The notes under the pieces: generated by a model
Told to the model about the DNA's origin: nothing
The model's database searches: none
What the model saw: only the letters and a program-made list of their open reading frames with translations
From: Pycnococcus provasolii
Lineage: Eukaryota; Chlorophyta; Pseudoscourfieldiophyceae; Pseudoscourfieldiales; Pycnococcaceae
NCBI GenBank assembly: GCA_938743325.2
Contig: OW568904.1
Location: forward strand, 186,001-250,000
DNA length: 64,000 nucleotides
Direction of reading: 5' to 3'
Position numbers and translations under genes: made by a program
Shown: positions 11,701 through 26,700 of the stretch, piece after piece
How the letters are laid out: every line of letters begins with the position of its first letter
How positions within the stretch are numbered: the first letter of the stretch is position 1

Positions 11701-14700
11701 ATGCGACGCATCGTCGTGCGGAACACGCCGCGGAGACGCTCCGTCTCGGCGATCGAAGACGACCACCCGTAGAACGCTGCGCTCACGCGAAGATGACGCA
11801 CACGAAGCAGAACGCGACGCATCACTGCGCGGTTCCTCAACGCGCTCTTCCATGCCATGAACGCGAGCGCCTGTGGACGCATGCGCATGTGACGCAACGT
11901 ACGCTCCGCGCGCGCGAGACGACCGCGATGCTTCAATCCGAACGACCAGGCGCGGAACGCAAGCGCCTGGTACCTGTGCGCGAAGAATGCAAGCGAACGA
12001 CGACCGCGAGAACGATCGCGACGCGTTTGATGTACTTTTGTGTTCCAACTCGTAAATGCGCGTTCTTCCGTTGCCATTCGGAGCTTTGACATGAATCGTC
12101 TCAGCATGCCTCGCTGAGCACGCATCAACGACGCGTGTTCCGACCAGCCAACATACGCCTGACGCTCGTGCACCATGCGCATTGTACGCAAAGCTTTAAG
12201 TGAAACCGTTCGTTCAGAACGGCGCACTTCCAGCAGAGACGTCCACGATGCCAATGCAAGCGCCTGATACCTGTGCGTGAAGAACGCCAGAGAACGACGA
12301 CTGCGAGCACGATCGCGACGCGTTTGATGTACTTTTGTGTTCCAACTCGTAAATGCGCGTTCTTCCGTTGCCATTCGGAGCTTTGACATGAATCGTCTCA
12401 GCATGCCTCGCTGAGCACGCATCAATGACGCGTGTTCCGACCAGCCAACATACGCCTGACGTTCGCGCACCATGCGCATTGTACGCAAAGCTTTGAGTGA
12501 AACCGTTCGTTCAGAACGGCGCATTTCCAGCAGAGACGTCCACGATGCCAATGCAAGCGCCTGGTACCTGTGCGTGAAGAACGCCAGAGATCGACGACTG
12601 CGAGCACGATCGCGACGCGTTTGATGTACGTTTGTGTTCCAACTCGTAAATGCGCGTTCTTCCGTTGCCATTCGGAGCTTTGACATGAATCGTCTCAGCA
12701 TGCCTCGCTGAGCACGCATCAACGACGCGTGTTCCGACCAGCCAACATACGCCTGGCGCTCGCGCACCATGCGCATTGTACGCAAAGCTTTGAGTGAAAC
12801 CGTTCGTTCAGAACGGCGCATTTCCAGCAGAGACGTCCACGATGCCAATGCAAGCGCCTGGTACCTGTGCGTGAAGAACGCAAGAGATCGACGACTGCGA
12901 GCACGATCGCGACGCGTTTGATGTACTTTTGTGTTCCAACTCGTAAATGCGCGTTCTTCCGTTGCCATTCGGAGCTTTGACATGAATCGTCTCAGCATGC
13001 CTCGCTGAGCACGCATCAACGACGCGTGTTCCGACCAGCCAACATACGCCTGACGCTCGCGCACCATGCGCATTGTACGCAAAGCTTTGAGTGAAGCCGT
13101 TCGTTCAAAACGGCGCACTTCCAGCAGAGACGTCCACGATGCCAATGCAAGCGCCTGGTACCTGTGCGTGAAGAACGCCAGAGAACGACGACTGCGAGCA
13201 CGATCGCGACGCGTTTGATGTACTTTTGTGTTCCAACTCGTAAATGCGCGTTCTTCCGTTGCCATTCGGAGCTTTGACATGAATCGTCTCAGCATGCCTC
13301 GCTGAGCACGCATCAACGACGCGTGTTCCGACCAGCCAACATACGCCTGACGCTCGCGCACCATGCGCATTGTACGCAAAGCTTTGAGTGAAACCGTTCG
13401 TTCAGAACGGCGCATTTCCAGCAGAGACGTCCACGATGCCAATGCAAGCGCCTGGTACCTGTGCGTGAAGAAATCAAGAGATCGACGACTGCGAGCACGA
13501 TCGCGACGCGTTTGATGTACGTTTGTGTTCCAACTCGTAAATGCGCGTTCTTCCGTTGCCATTCGGAGCTTTGACATGAATCGTCTCAGCATGCCTCGCT
13601 GAGCACGCATCAACGACGCGTGTTCCGACCAGCCAACATACGCCTGACGCTCGCGCACCATGCGCATTGTACGCAAAGCTTTGAGTGAACCCGTTCGTTC
13701 AGAACGGCGCATTTCCAGCAGAGACGTCCACGATGCCAATGCAAGCGCCTGGTACCTGTGCGTGAAGAACGCCAGAGAACGACGACTGCGAGCACGATCG
13801 CGACGCGTTTGATGTACTTTTGTGTTCCAACTCGTAAATGCGCGTTCTTCCGTTGCCATTCGGAGCTTTGACATGAATCGTCTCAGCATGCCTCGCTGAG
13901 CACGCATCAACGACGCGTGTTCCGACCAGCCGGCATACGCCTGACGTTCGCGCACCATGCGGATCGTGCGCAAAGCTTTGAGTGAAGCCGTTCGTTCAGA
14001 ACGGCGCATTTCCAGCAGAGACGTCCACGATGCCAATGCAAGCGCCTGGTACCTGTGCGTGAAGAACGCCAGAGAACGACGACTGCGAGAACGATCGCGA
14101 CGCGTTTGATGTACTTTTGTGTTCCAACTCGTAAATGCGCGTTCTTCCGTTGCCATTCGGAGCTTTGACATGAATCGTCTCAGCATGCCTCGCTGAGCAC
14201 GCATCAACGACGCGTGTTCCGACCAGCCAACATACGCCTGACGCTCGCGCACCATGCGCATTGTACGCAAAGCTTTGAGTGAACCCGTTCGTTCAGAACG
14301 GCGCATTTCCAGCAGAGACGTCCACGATGCCAATGCAAGCGCCTGGTACCTGTGCGTGAAGAACGCCAGAGAACGACGACTGCGAGCACGATCGCGACGC
14401 GTTTGATGTACTTTTGTGTTCCAACTCGTAAATGCGCGTTCTTCCGTTGCCATTCGGAGCTTTGACATGAATCGTCTCAGCATGCCTCGCTGAGCACGCA
14501 TCAACGACGCGTGTTCCGACCAGCCGGCATACGCCTGACGTTCGCGCACCATGCGGATCGTGCGCAAAGCTTTGAGTGAAGCCGTTCGTTCAGAACGGCG
14601 CATTTCCAGCAGAGACGTCCACGATGCCAATGCAAGCGCCTGGTACCTGTGCGTGAAGAACGCCAGAGAACGACGACTGCGAGAACGATCGCGACGCGTT

Positions 14701-17700
14701 TGATGTACTTTTGTGTTCCAACTCGTAAATGCGCGTTCTTCCGTTGCCATTCGGAGCTTTGACATGAATCGTCTCAGCATGCCTCGCTGAGCACGCATCA
14801 ACGACGCGTGTTCCGACCAGCCGGCATACGCCTGACGTTCGCGCACCATGCGGATCGTGCGCAAAGCTTTGAGTGAAGCCGTTCGTTCAGAACGGCGCAT
14901 TTCCAGCAGAGACGTCCACGATGCCAATGCAAGCGCCTGGTACCTGTGCGTGAAGAACGCCAGAGAACGACGACTGCGAGAACGATCGCGACGCGTTTGA
15001 TGTACTTTTGTGTTCCAACTCGTAAATGCGCGTTCTTCCGTTGCCATTCGGAGCTTTGACATGAATCGTCTCAGCATGCCTCGCTGAGCACGCATCAACG
15101 ACGCGTGTTCCGACCAGCCAACATACGCCTGACGCTCGCGCACCATGCGCATTGTACGCAAAGCTTTGAGTGAAGCCGTTCGTTCAGAACGGCGCATTTC
15201 CAGCAGAGACGTCCACGATGCCAATGCAAGCGCCTGGTACCTGTGCGTGAAGAACGCCAGAGATCGACGACTGCGAGCACGATCGCGACGCGTTTGATGT
15301 ACGTTTGTGTTCCAACTCGTAAATGCGCGTTCTTCCGTTGCCATTCGGAGCTTTGACATGAATCGTCTCAGCATGCCTCGCTGAGCACGCATCAACGACG
15401 CGTGTTCCGACCAGCCAACATACGCCTGACGCTCGCGCACCATGCGCATTGTACGCAAAGCTTTAAGTGAAACCGTTCGTTCAGAACGGCGTATTTCCAG
15501 CAGAGACGTCCACGATGCCAATGCAAGCGCCTGGTACCTGTGCGTGAAGAACGCCAGAGAACGACGACTGCGAGCACGATCGCGACGCGTTTGATGTACT
15601 TTTGTGTTCCAACTCGTAAATGCGCGTTCTTCCGTTGCCATTCGGAGCTTTGACATGAATCGTCTCAGCATGCCTCGCTGAGCACGCATCAACGACGCGT
15701 GTTCCGACCAGCCAACATACGCCTGACGCTCGTGCACCATGCGTATTGTACGCAAAGCTTTGAGTGAAACCGTTCGTTCAGAACGGCGCATTTCCAGCAG
15801 AGACGTCCACGATGCCAATGCAAGCGCCTGATACCTGTGCGTGAAGAACGCCAGAGAACGACGACTGCGAGCACGATCGCGACGCGTTTGATGTACTTTT
15901 GTGTTCCAACTCGTAAATGCGCGTTGCTCTGTCGCCATGCATAGCTTATGCAGATGCCGGCTGACGAGTTTGAGTTGTTTCTTCTTGTTTTGTGCATTTT
16001 CAAGCCATGCATTGAATGCTTTATGTTTTCGAAGATTCAACAGCTTGCGTAACGCTTGTTTGAATTTGATTTTCTCCGGCCGGACTGCGAAGAGTCGCCA
16101 TGAAGAGAGAATAGAATGCAATTGTAGGTGATTGTTTATAGCACGAGCTGGAATTTGTAGAACAAATGCTTTCGCAGGTTTAACTCGTCCTACCCAATTC
16201 ATGAAGCTTTGAGCGCAGGTGATTCGAGCTGTTTGAATGAGCTGACGTTCAGATACGAGTGGTATATCACCAAGTTCGCGAGTGAAGTCGTTGCTAGAAT
16301 GTTGCTTTCCTTGCACAATTCCACGCCATTCGAAAAGCATTTTCACTGCTTGTCGTGAAACTCGATGCCGTCGCAATCGGTCTATTAGAGCATATGCGCG
16401 CTTTCGTCTTAAAGTGAAGTGGTGCCAAGACTCCAGTAATCGAATCTTAAACTGTGCTGAACGGTGTGACTTTAAGCGTTCAATCAGTTTATTTGCCCGA
16501 TTCACACTGAGACGATAATCGAGCCATCCTCTCAACATTTCTCGCTTTTTGTACTTGACGACAAACTGCTTCGCAGTCATAAGGCGCTCGCGTTGTTGCT
16601 GTTCTGCCACCTTCCACATTTGCCATGTACGGAAAATTCGATGAGCTGATCCAATAACAATGCGAAGACGTGCCCATTTGATGAATTGTTCGTCCTGCCT
16701 TCTTTTCGAAACGACCAGTCTTATTGCATGAAATCCGCGTTTCTTCAAATTCGTACATCTCACACGTTTTGCTTGGCGATTTAGTTCACCAGAATTGTGC
16801 CAGATGTGTAGCACGCGCATCTTGGTTGTCTGCCTCCACACTTTATGGTATTGTGCAAGCCATGCCCTAATGTCCACTTGGCGACGTATGTGATGTCGCC
16901 ATGCGCTGAAAGTTCCTTCGATTTTGCCTTGCATGAAGTGGTAGTAGAAAGTAAACAACGCCTTCGTTCTCTGTCGAATGGACTGGGTAAAGTCCCGCCA
17001 GGCATCAAACGCCTTCGTGTGTCGTGAGTACGTAGCATAGCTCAATCGATCCTCATATGATTTAAGTAGCACCCGATTCGATTCAGCGAAATTGTGCCAG
17101 TGAGAAAGAATTTGTAATATACGCTTCCGCTGAGTGATCCGGTACCCCCGAATCGCGTACGTATTGTCCAACTTTTGATTTTCAACGAGGGCTAACCAGC
17201 ACAACCACGTTCGCCTGCGCGTTCCAGCAGTCAATGCTACGAATGCGCGAGCGAGACGCTTTCGCATTCCAAGTTTGTGCATCATTGCCTTGTGCCAAGC
17301 CAGGAACGGTCTCATCGTCGATTTGTGTTTGCCTCTATTTTGCAAAATGGCTATACGATCGCGCGCAATTTTGCGCACATTTTGTTGTCGCTTAGCTTCA
17401 GATCTCCATGAAAGAAATTGCTGCCAAAGCGACATCCGCGTCATCTTTCGGGCAAATCCAAGCGCAACACCGCGACCCTCGCGAAGCTTGCGCGCAAGCG
17501 AAAGCCATCCTGAAAACGCCCGCCACGTGGTCGCGTGGAGCATACGCCGTGTGCAAGCCTTCACCAGCCTGTGCTGAGCACGTGTGCAGTTAATGGTATC
17601 CACCCAAGCTGCAAACGGCGCGATTAGACGCACGCGCATCATCTTGCACAAGTGGCCGGTCACCAATTGACGACTCCTTCGCAGCTTGCGCGCAAGCGAA

Positions 17701-20700
17701 AGCCATCCCGAAAACGCCCGCCACGTAGTCGCGTGCACCATACGCCGTGTGCAAGCATTCACCAGCCTGCGCTGAGCACGTGCGCCGTGAACGGCATCCA
17801 CCCAAGCTGCGAATTGGGCGTGCAGACGCACGCGCATCATCTTGCGTAAATGGTACGAAAGCAACTCTTCTAATTGCCACGATACAAACATGCGATTTTG
17901 TGTGATCGTTTGAATATATCCACGCCAACTGTACATGACGAGATGCAGTCGTTGATTTTGCATTCGATTGAGCACTGTATGCATCGTCGACTTCCGATGG
18001 CGTGTGATCGCCACCGTCTCACACCATTGAACAAAACATTGAGTCATCCGAGCAGCCTTCCATTTGCGCGTACTTCGTGAGATGAGATGTCGTATGCGCA
18101 AGGAGGTTTGCACGGAGGTTTGCCAGCCAAGATATGCTTTGGAAACCGTGGAATTCCGCATCCGAGCAATGGATCGCTTCATGCTGACACGGCTTATTTT
18201 CGCCGAATCACTCACCGCTCGCCATGAAGCAAATGATTGCCAGAGGTCGCGTTGCTGCCAGCGGAGCACCACACGAGCCATGTCTGAGCGCATCTTCCGC
18301 ATGGACACGAATATGAACACCCAAGACGAGAATGCTCGTGATAGCGCTTGGTTCTTCCATTTCGATAGCAAACTCGTCATGATGTGTCGCATGCGACGTA
18401 ACTCTACTGTCGAATCTCTCCATGAGTCAAATGCCGAAGACAGCTGAGCAGTCATCAAACGAAGAAGCGCTTTGTACAAAATATCACGTTGGCGAAGAGA
18501 ATTTACCGCAGCGATATACCACGAGCTAAAAGCAGCGTACGTAACCCGATTCGTTAACCGATGGATGACGCGCATCGCTCTGCCCCGCTCCATTTTCGTT
18601 GATTCGAGCCAAGCAAGCCATGCACCAAAACCTATCGCTAGCTCTCGTTTTATCATCTTTCGAACCGCTCGTAGGATGACGATACGCTGTTTTCTCAGAG
18701 TCTTAATGTTTTCATTCCAGCCATGGAATGCGGCAAAAAGGTTTGAATTTTGCATGTGGCGCAATGACGCCAACATTTTTCTCCTGCGATCGGCATGTGC
18801 TGCTTGCCTGGCCTTTTCCGCGGCAATCGTGTATACCCAAGTATCAAATGATGTAGCAAGCTCACGTCGCGTGATGCGCGCAATCACAATATTCGCAACA
18901 TTTCGCATGTGCTTCAAAGCAATGACGGATTCTCTCCACCGAGCAAAAGCAAGACTTGATCGGCGATGGCGCATGCGCCCCATTACTTTACGAAGCAATA
19001 TGCTATCTGTGTGTAGCTTCTTTATTAACCATGACCAACGATTCCATGCTGATCGCAGCAAAGCTTTCTGAAAAGAGCGCAGGGCGCGTAGTGCCGTTCC
19101 ACGTAGGCTGCTGAATAATACTACTGCATCACACCAAGACGCAAACGCCATCGACAAAAGCACGTTGCGCATCTTGCGCATCGCAGACCTTGCATGCGTG
19201 CGCTGATTCTTCATGTCAACCGTCGTCGCCTGCCATGAGTCAAATGCTGACGCAACGTGAGCGTGGCGCATACGTCGCACGAGCTTTGTGAGACTGCCTC
19301 GCAGCTGTTGGCTAGTGATCGCCATATCCATCCACGATGCAAACGCCATCGACAAAAGCACGTTGCGCATCTTGCGCATCGCAGACCTTGCGGACGTGCG
19401 CTGATTCTTCATGTCGTCCGTCGTCGCGTGCCATGAGTCGAATGCTGACGCAACGTGAACGTGGCGCATACGTCGCACGAGCTTCGTGAGACTGCCTCGC
19501 AGCTGTTGGCTAATGATCGCCATATCCATCCATGATGCAAACGCCATCGACAAAAGCACGTTGCGCATCTTGCGTATCGCAGACCTTGCGGACGTGCGCT
19601 GATTCTTCATGTCGTCCGTCGTCGCGTGCCATGAGTCGAATGCCGAAGCCATGTGAACGTGGCGCATACGTTGCACAAGCTTCGTAAGACTGCGTCGCGT
19701 TCGCTGGTTATCCTGTGTGGTCACACGCCATGAATCGAATGCCGAAGCCATGTGAACGTGGTACATACGTTGCACAAGCTTCGTGAGACTGCGTCGCGTT
19801 CGCTGGTTATCCTGCGTGGTCACACGCCATGAATCGAATGCCGAAGCCATGTGAACGTGGCGCATACGTTGCACAAGCTTCGTGAGACTGCGTCGCGTTC
19901 GCTGGTTATCCTGCGTGGTCACACGCCATGAATCGAATGCCGAAGCCATGTGAACGTGGCGCATACGTTGCACGAGCTTAAAACTCTTTCGGCGCAACCG
20001 TCGATTATTTCGTGTAGTCGCAATCCAAGAGTCGAGTGCCGTGGCTGCATAGTAATGGCGCATGCGAGCGATGCAGCGTTTGCGAAGGCGTAAATGCGAG
20101 AATTTTCGAGCGCAAATAAATTTCCATTTTTTGAATGACGACAGTTTTGCATTGTTCAGGACGAGTTTTCGCGTACGTGTCGATGCAACCTTGCGACCGC
20201 GCTTGAAGATGACCATTTCATTCCATAACGAAAATGCTTGCTTAACTTTATTTCCCATACAACGCCAGTACACAATGCGCTTTCGTGATTCAAGAGTTTT
20301 CAAATCCCTTATGTACTGTAGCCATTCCAAAAACACTTTCATCTTTGTGTTTTCATACCTGCGAAGCAGAGATTTAACGATAATCGATTGAACACGCCTT
20401 GCATCGTTCACTCGATGATGGTGGTATGCTCGCCATGCCGAAAACGTGATGGTTGTCCGGCATTTTAAAATCTTTCTGATGCTCGAGTGAAGGATGTATC
20501 TTTCATTTAGCGCATTACTGTGTGATTCCAGCCAACCTTTCCATGCCCTTCTTAGAGCAGTATGCGCAAGGCTACGGCAAGCACGCGTTGCCCGCGAACG
20601 TGATATTTTTTGGTCCTCAGCATAAGCAGTCCATTTCACGACAGCTATCGTTAGTGCATGTTTACGCCACATTCGAATTGAACGAGAAGATAGAGCAACC

Positions 20701-23700
20701 AATCGCCGTGAGTTCGCAACCTCTTTCGTCCAAATATTCCATGTGAGTTTCTTCCTCAGTCTGCCTTCTTGATGGCGTGACTCACGGGACACCCGTGAGC
20801 GCCAGCTATAAGTCTTCCACAAATTCAGTACGCGCCTTACTCGAATTTGATTTAAAACTCTTTCAGCTTGCCTGAGCTTGCCTGCAAGGCCAGCATTATC
20901 TGCAATCGCGCTTACCCATACTTCAAAGGCACGCCGTATTGCATTTGATTGAGCTCGCTGAGTTACGAGAGAGAAAGAGCGCGAACGCCGCAATCTCGTA
21001 GATCGATTATCGGCCATAAAAGTCTTCCAAACTTCAATGCAATTCAGGAGGCATTTTTGTCGCGTCTTGCTAGAATGACGTTCAAGTATCTGTTGTGTTG
21101 AAATGCGCTCAATCACCACACCATACCACTCTATGAATGCAAGACGGAACTGCTCGACTAAATGACGGCGTGAAAAACGCTGGGCAGTTTGACGTATGTG
21201 CCTGTTGGTATTTGTTCTTTCAAGCCATGCTGTCCAAGAACTTCGCACCGTACGCTCCTGGAACAAAGCCTTGGCTCGTGATAAACGAATATTCAAGCCG
21301 CGTTTCGTAAAAACGCCGTGTGACCACTGCGCAAATGCTTTGAACATGAATCCTCGTTGCATCATCTCTATCGTGATTGAGCCTCTCGCATACCGCGCGC
21401 GATTCATCTTTGAATTACGAGCTGCAAGTTTCAGCGCTGCAAACGCTCTACTTGCGTGGAATCGCCATAGATATCGGGCACGAAGACGTTCCAATTGCAT
21501 GGTAGCGGCATCCTTGTTTTCACTTCGTTCCTTTTTAATTTGAAGTCTGATGATCACCGCGCGCCACAAAACGAGGCACCGCAGTGCAAGCTTACGATTC
21601 ATAATGGATCGACCTCGATTTGCGCGACGATTCGAAGACATGAATACTCCGCCAAGCGTGCGCCAGGCGACAAATGTGAGAGCACTGCGCAGTCGCTTGA
21701 TTCGATGCTTCACCAAGGAACCCTTGATTTGTCGACATGTGATATTCCATGCCGCAAGGTATCGCCAATCGCGGAAATAAGCTAAAGTCAAGCGGCCAGA
21801 GATGCGTAATATCAAACCACTTGTCATTGCAATGTTGTGGCGCAGACGAGCCACTGACGTGCACCACGCATAAAATGCACGAGCCGTCTCTGATGCATGC
21901 AAGTGCATTGCTGCACGACGTAGTCGACTTCGCTGGGAATCGGCAATATTCGTGCTGACCTGCCAAGCTGTCAGCAATTGACGCAACCGTAAGCGATTGA
22001 TAATGGCCATTGTCCGTCTGTCTCTGAGCCGAAGGGTGGTTGCGGCATCCAACACTTCAAGCCATGAATAAAATGCCTGTGAAACATGCCGACTTCGCAG
22101 TCGATTAAGAGAACGCTTCAGAACGCGTTCTCGCTGTACCGAAGCTTCCATCCAAGCATGCCAACTCGAAAAGGCACTCGATATGCGCGTGTTACGAGCT
22201 CGCCGAATGCAATGAGCGACAGTGTCCATTCGACGTCGAGACTCAGTGTGCGCCGACTTCCATCCTCCAAAAGCGTATGCTGTGCGAACAGTTCGAATTC
22301 GTTTGACAACTTTTCTTGCAAGTTTAAGGTGTGCACGCTCCCGCAATATTTGCGCGTGCCACCCGCGAAACATTTTCGCCTCTCGATGACGAATCAAATT
22401 TGTCAAGATCCGCTTATGTTTCTTTCGTAGAGAACGGTTTGCAGCACACTGATCATACCAAGTCACTAAGGAAGAATATTCCACGCGCCTTGTAAGGCGC
22501 ATCGCAGCGAGGTGCGAGAGCCGACGAAGACGAATACTCTCCACGGTTGCTGATTTCCATCCCGTCAACGCTTTGGTTGTCTTAAAATTCAGCATTCGAG
22601 TTAGATGCAAGCTGGCTATATTCCATTGCTTCATTGAACGCAAGACAGCCTCGCGGAAACCCGAAAGCGCTCTCCAAAGTACTCGATGAGCTGTGCGAAG
22701 CACAAAGCGCTTCGCTAGTGATTCCAGTTCAGACGTTCGTGTCGTCTCAATGTGCCACTTCTTGAAGCTTTTCGCCTCGCGACTAAGACACATCGATTGC
22801 AAAGCTCGATGCGCAACACCACGAAGGTACGAACGTCCTCGTGCCTCTGCATGCCAACTTCGAATCGCCAGTGCCTCCCGGAAGCGCATTAAGCGCAGTG
22901 CGACCATTCGTGCCTGCTCGCGGTGCGAACGAATATATATGCTCATTTCACGCCACGTGACGAATGCTTTGGACGAATGCACATACTTCAGTCGTGTTGC
23001 CGCTCGCAAAGCACGATTTCTATGTCCAACAATGTACACCCACTGATCATGCCAACCATCAAAGCATATCGCGAGCTCGAGCATACGTATGCGCAATATG
23101 CATTTCGCAACGCGCTGTCGATGAATCTGCGCAGAGCGAGTACAGTCGTACCACGCGTCGAATGCCGACCCTAGACGCATCTGTACCATGCGAGATATGC
23201 ACTTCGCAATGCGTTGGCGACGGATATGCGTTGCGTGTGCACGGTCGTGCCATCCGGCGAATGCCGACCCAAGACGCATCTGAAGCATGCGAGATATGCA
23301 TTTCGCAACGCGCTGTCGATCAATCTGTGTAGAGCGAGTACGAGCGTGCCACCCGTCGAATGCCGACCCAACACGCGTCTGAAGCATGCGAGATGTGTAT
23401 TTCGCAACGCGCTGTCGACGCATATGCGTTGAGTGTGCACGAGCGTGCCATCCGTCGAATGCCGACCCTAGACGCATCTGAAGCATGCGAGATATGCACC
23501 ACGATGCGCGATGACGATGCGCAACCGTTGCATGCACATTATTCTGCCAACCGCGTAAGGCGCGACCTAGGCCGTATCGCATCACGTGTCGAACACAGTA
23601 CGCCGCGCGTCGACGCTGATGAGCTCGATCCAACGCATGCGAACGCATGCCTCGGAATGCCGCAGAGAGCCTCACGTTCGCCAAACGTCGCACCGCGATC

Positions 23701-26700
23701 ACAAGCACGTCGCGCTGCCCTTCGAAAATGCGCTTCATCTCGATGTGTTCGCGCCACTGCGTCATGGCTCGCCACACGCACCGATGCACGAGCTTCGCCG
23801 CGTGGCGTGCAGCAAGACTTCGCGTCGAACGCAAATACTGTGTGTTGGATCTCCAGCTCACAAAGCCCCGACGAAGCTCATGCCATCGGAATGCGGATGC
23901 CGCGCGGCGTGTGAGCGATCGTTGCTGTCCATTACGTTGTGCGGAATAGTGCCATCCGTCGAATGCAGCGTGCTTTCGGCGCGCACGCATGCGTGATATG
24001 CACTTTTCGGCGCGTCGTCGACGAATCTGTGTAGAGCGTGCATCATCATGCCACCCGTTAAATGCCACTCCCATACGCATCTGGAGCATGCGAGATATGC
24101 ACTTCGCAACGCGCATACGAAGACTGAGCCTCGCCTTGGTGAAATCGCGCCATCCGTCGAATGCCGACCCAAGACGCATCTGAAGCATGCGAGATATGCA
24201 CTTCGCAACGCGCTGTCGACGCATATGCGTTGAGCGAGTAAAGTTGTGCCATCCGTCGAATGCCGACCCAACACGCGTCTGAAGCATGCGAGATGTGCAT
24301 TTCGCAACGCGCTGTCGACGCATATGCGTTGAGTGTGCACGAGCGTGCCATCCGTCGAATGCCGACCCAAGACGCATCTGAAGCATGCGAGATATGCACC
24401 ACGATGCGCGATGACGATGCGCAACCGTTGCATGCACATTCTCCCGCCAACCGCGTAAGGCGCGACCTAGGCCGTATCGCATCACGTGTCGAACACAGTA
24501 CGCCGCGCGTCGACGCTGATGAGCTCGATCCAACGCATGTGAACGCATGCCTCGGAATGCCGCAGAGAGCCTCACGTTCGCCAAACGTCGCACCGCGATC
24601 ACAAGCACGTCGCGCTGCCCTTCGAACATGCGCTTCATCTCGATGTGATCGCGCCACTGCGTCATGGCTCGCCACACGCACCGATGCACGAGCTTCGCCG
24701 CGTGGCGTGCGGCGAGACTTCGCGTCGAACGCAAATACTGTGTGTTGGATTTCCATCCGTCGAATGCCGACCCTAGACGGATCTGAAGCATACGAGATAT
24801 GCACTTATTGGCGCGCTGTCGATGAATCTGGGTAGACCGAGTACGAGCGTGCCACGCGTCAAATGCCGTTCCCATACACATCTGAAGCATGCGAGATATG
24901 CACTTCGCAACGCGCTGTCGATCAACCTGTGTAGAGCGAGTACGAGCGTGCCACCCGTCGAATGCCGACCCAAGACGCATCTGAAGCATGCGAGATATGC
25001 ACTTATTGGCGCGATGTCGATCAATCTGTGTAGAGCGAGTACGAGCGTGCCATCCGTCGAATGCCGACCCAAGACGCATCTGAAGCATGCGAGATATGCA
25101 CCACGATGCGCGATGACGATGCGCAACCGTTGCATGCACATTCTCCCGCCAACCGCGTAAGGCGCGACCTAGGCCGTATCGCATCACGTGTCGAACACAG
25201 TACGCCGCGCGTCGACGCTGATGAGCTCGATCCAACGCATGCGAACGCATGCCTCGGAATGCCGCAGAGAGCCTCACGTTCGCCAAACGTCGCACCGCGA
25301 TCACAAGCACGTCGCGCTGCCCTTCGAAAATGCGCTTCATCTCGATGTGTTCGCGCCACTGCGCCATGGCTCGCCACACGCACCGATGCACGAGCTTCGC
25401 CGCGTGGCGTGCAGCAAGACTTCGCGTCGAACGCAAATACTGTGTGTTGGATCTCCAGCTCACAAAGCCCCGACGAAGCTCATGCCATCGGAATGCGGAT
25501 GCCGCGCGGCGTGTGAGCGATCGTTGCTGTCCATTACGTTGTGTGGAATAGTGCCATCCGTCGAATGCAGCGTGCTTTCGTCGCGCACGCATGCGTGATA
25601 TGCACTTTGCAAGGCGCATGCGAAGCTGGCACCTCGCCTTCACGCGACTGCACCAGCCGTTGAAGGCGACGCCGCACTTGCGATTGATCAGCCGCAGCAC
25701 GACACGCCGAGCGAGAGCTCTTCTCGTGGCGGATGTGATTGTCGTACGCCTCCACGCCTCGTAGAAGAATTTCATGCGAACGCGGCGCACGCGGCGAAGT
25801 GCAAGCACGATTCGCGTGGGAAGTTTCAGTGTGGTTGCCCTTCTCCACGCGAAGAGGGCTTCGCGCACAATCTTGTTGAATGTGGAAAGCGCGAGACGGA
25901 AACCTACTGTGCACGCCCGTTTGATCCACGCGAGGTACTCCCTCCACGCTCCGAAGAATCGTCTGCGCACTCGTCTTCTTGTGCGTGCGTCGACGCGTGC
26001 GACGCAGAGGAAGAGTCGTTTTCTTGCACTTTGTCTTCTGTCGACGACGTCACTCCACGCCTGCAGTGCTGAGTGCGCGAGCGCGACGAATCTCCGTTCG
26101 AGGAGTCTGCTTGCGCGCTGCCTTCTGACGAGTCTTTTTCTCGTCGAGTTGCGGTGTTCGTTCCACGCTCTCACTGCGTTCGCGAGCGCGCGCCTTCTTC
26201 TTTTTTGCGTGCAGTACGCCGCCTGCTCCAGGAGTCTTTGCCTTCTTCTTGTTTTCGCGTTGATGGCTGTTCTCCACGCGCGCCAGACGTTTCGCTTAAG
26301 GCTGGCAAGTCTTTGCGCGATGGTAAGTCTCCACGCCTTAAGTGCAAAGCGTGCGCACGTGCGCGCGTGTCGAGCTGCTGCGGCTTTGTTCATTGCGCGC
26401 TTAAGGTTTGCGAGTTGTGTGGTTTGTCTCCACGCGCGTATTCGTTTTCTGTACAAGTGCTTGATAGCTTTGAGCGCCTTTTGAACGTTCATGGAAGTTG
26501 AGGATCTTAACTTAAGGGCGTATTTGTTCCACGCGTGGAACGCACGTGCTGTTCTTTTGATATGCAGCGCAGACGTTTTTGAGGATGAGAGCATGTTTTG
26601 GAGGACAAGACTTCGCGTCTTCAGGCGTGAAATGTTTGTGATGGATTTCCAACTCGTGAAACACGTACGCAGATTTTGTGAATTCAAGTAAGTGAGACGA

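Noticed and set aside
9240-12089. A 949-codon open frame on the plus strand, plus a 1,008-codon frame in another minus-strand register
   Set aside because: Both are shadows of the 579-bp tandem units (a multiple of 3), with Arg/His/Thr- or Ser/Arg-rich nonsense composition. The W-repeat frame is the real one.
7341-15878. CRISPR-like regular repeats
   Set aside because: Units are contiguous coding repeats with no unique spacers, in a eukaryotic genome.
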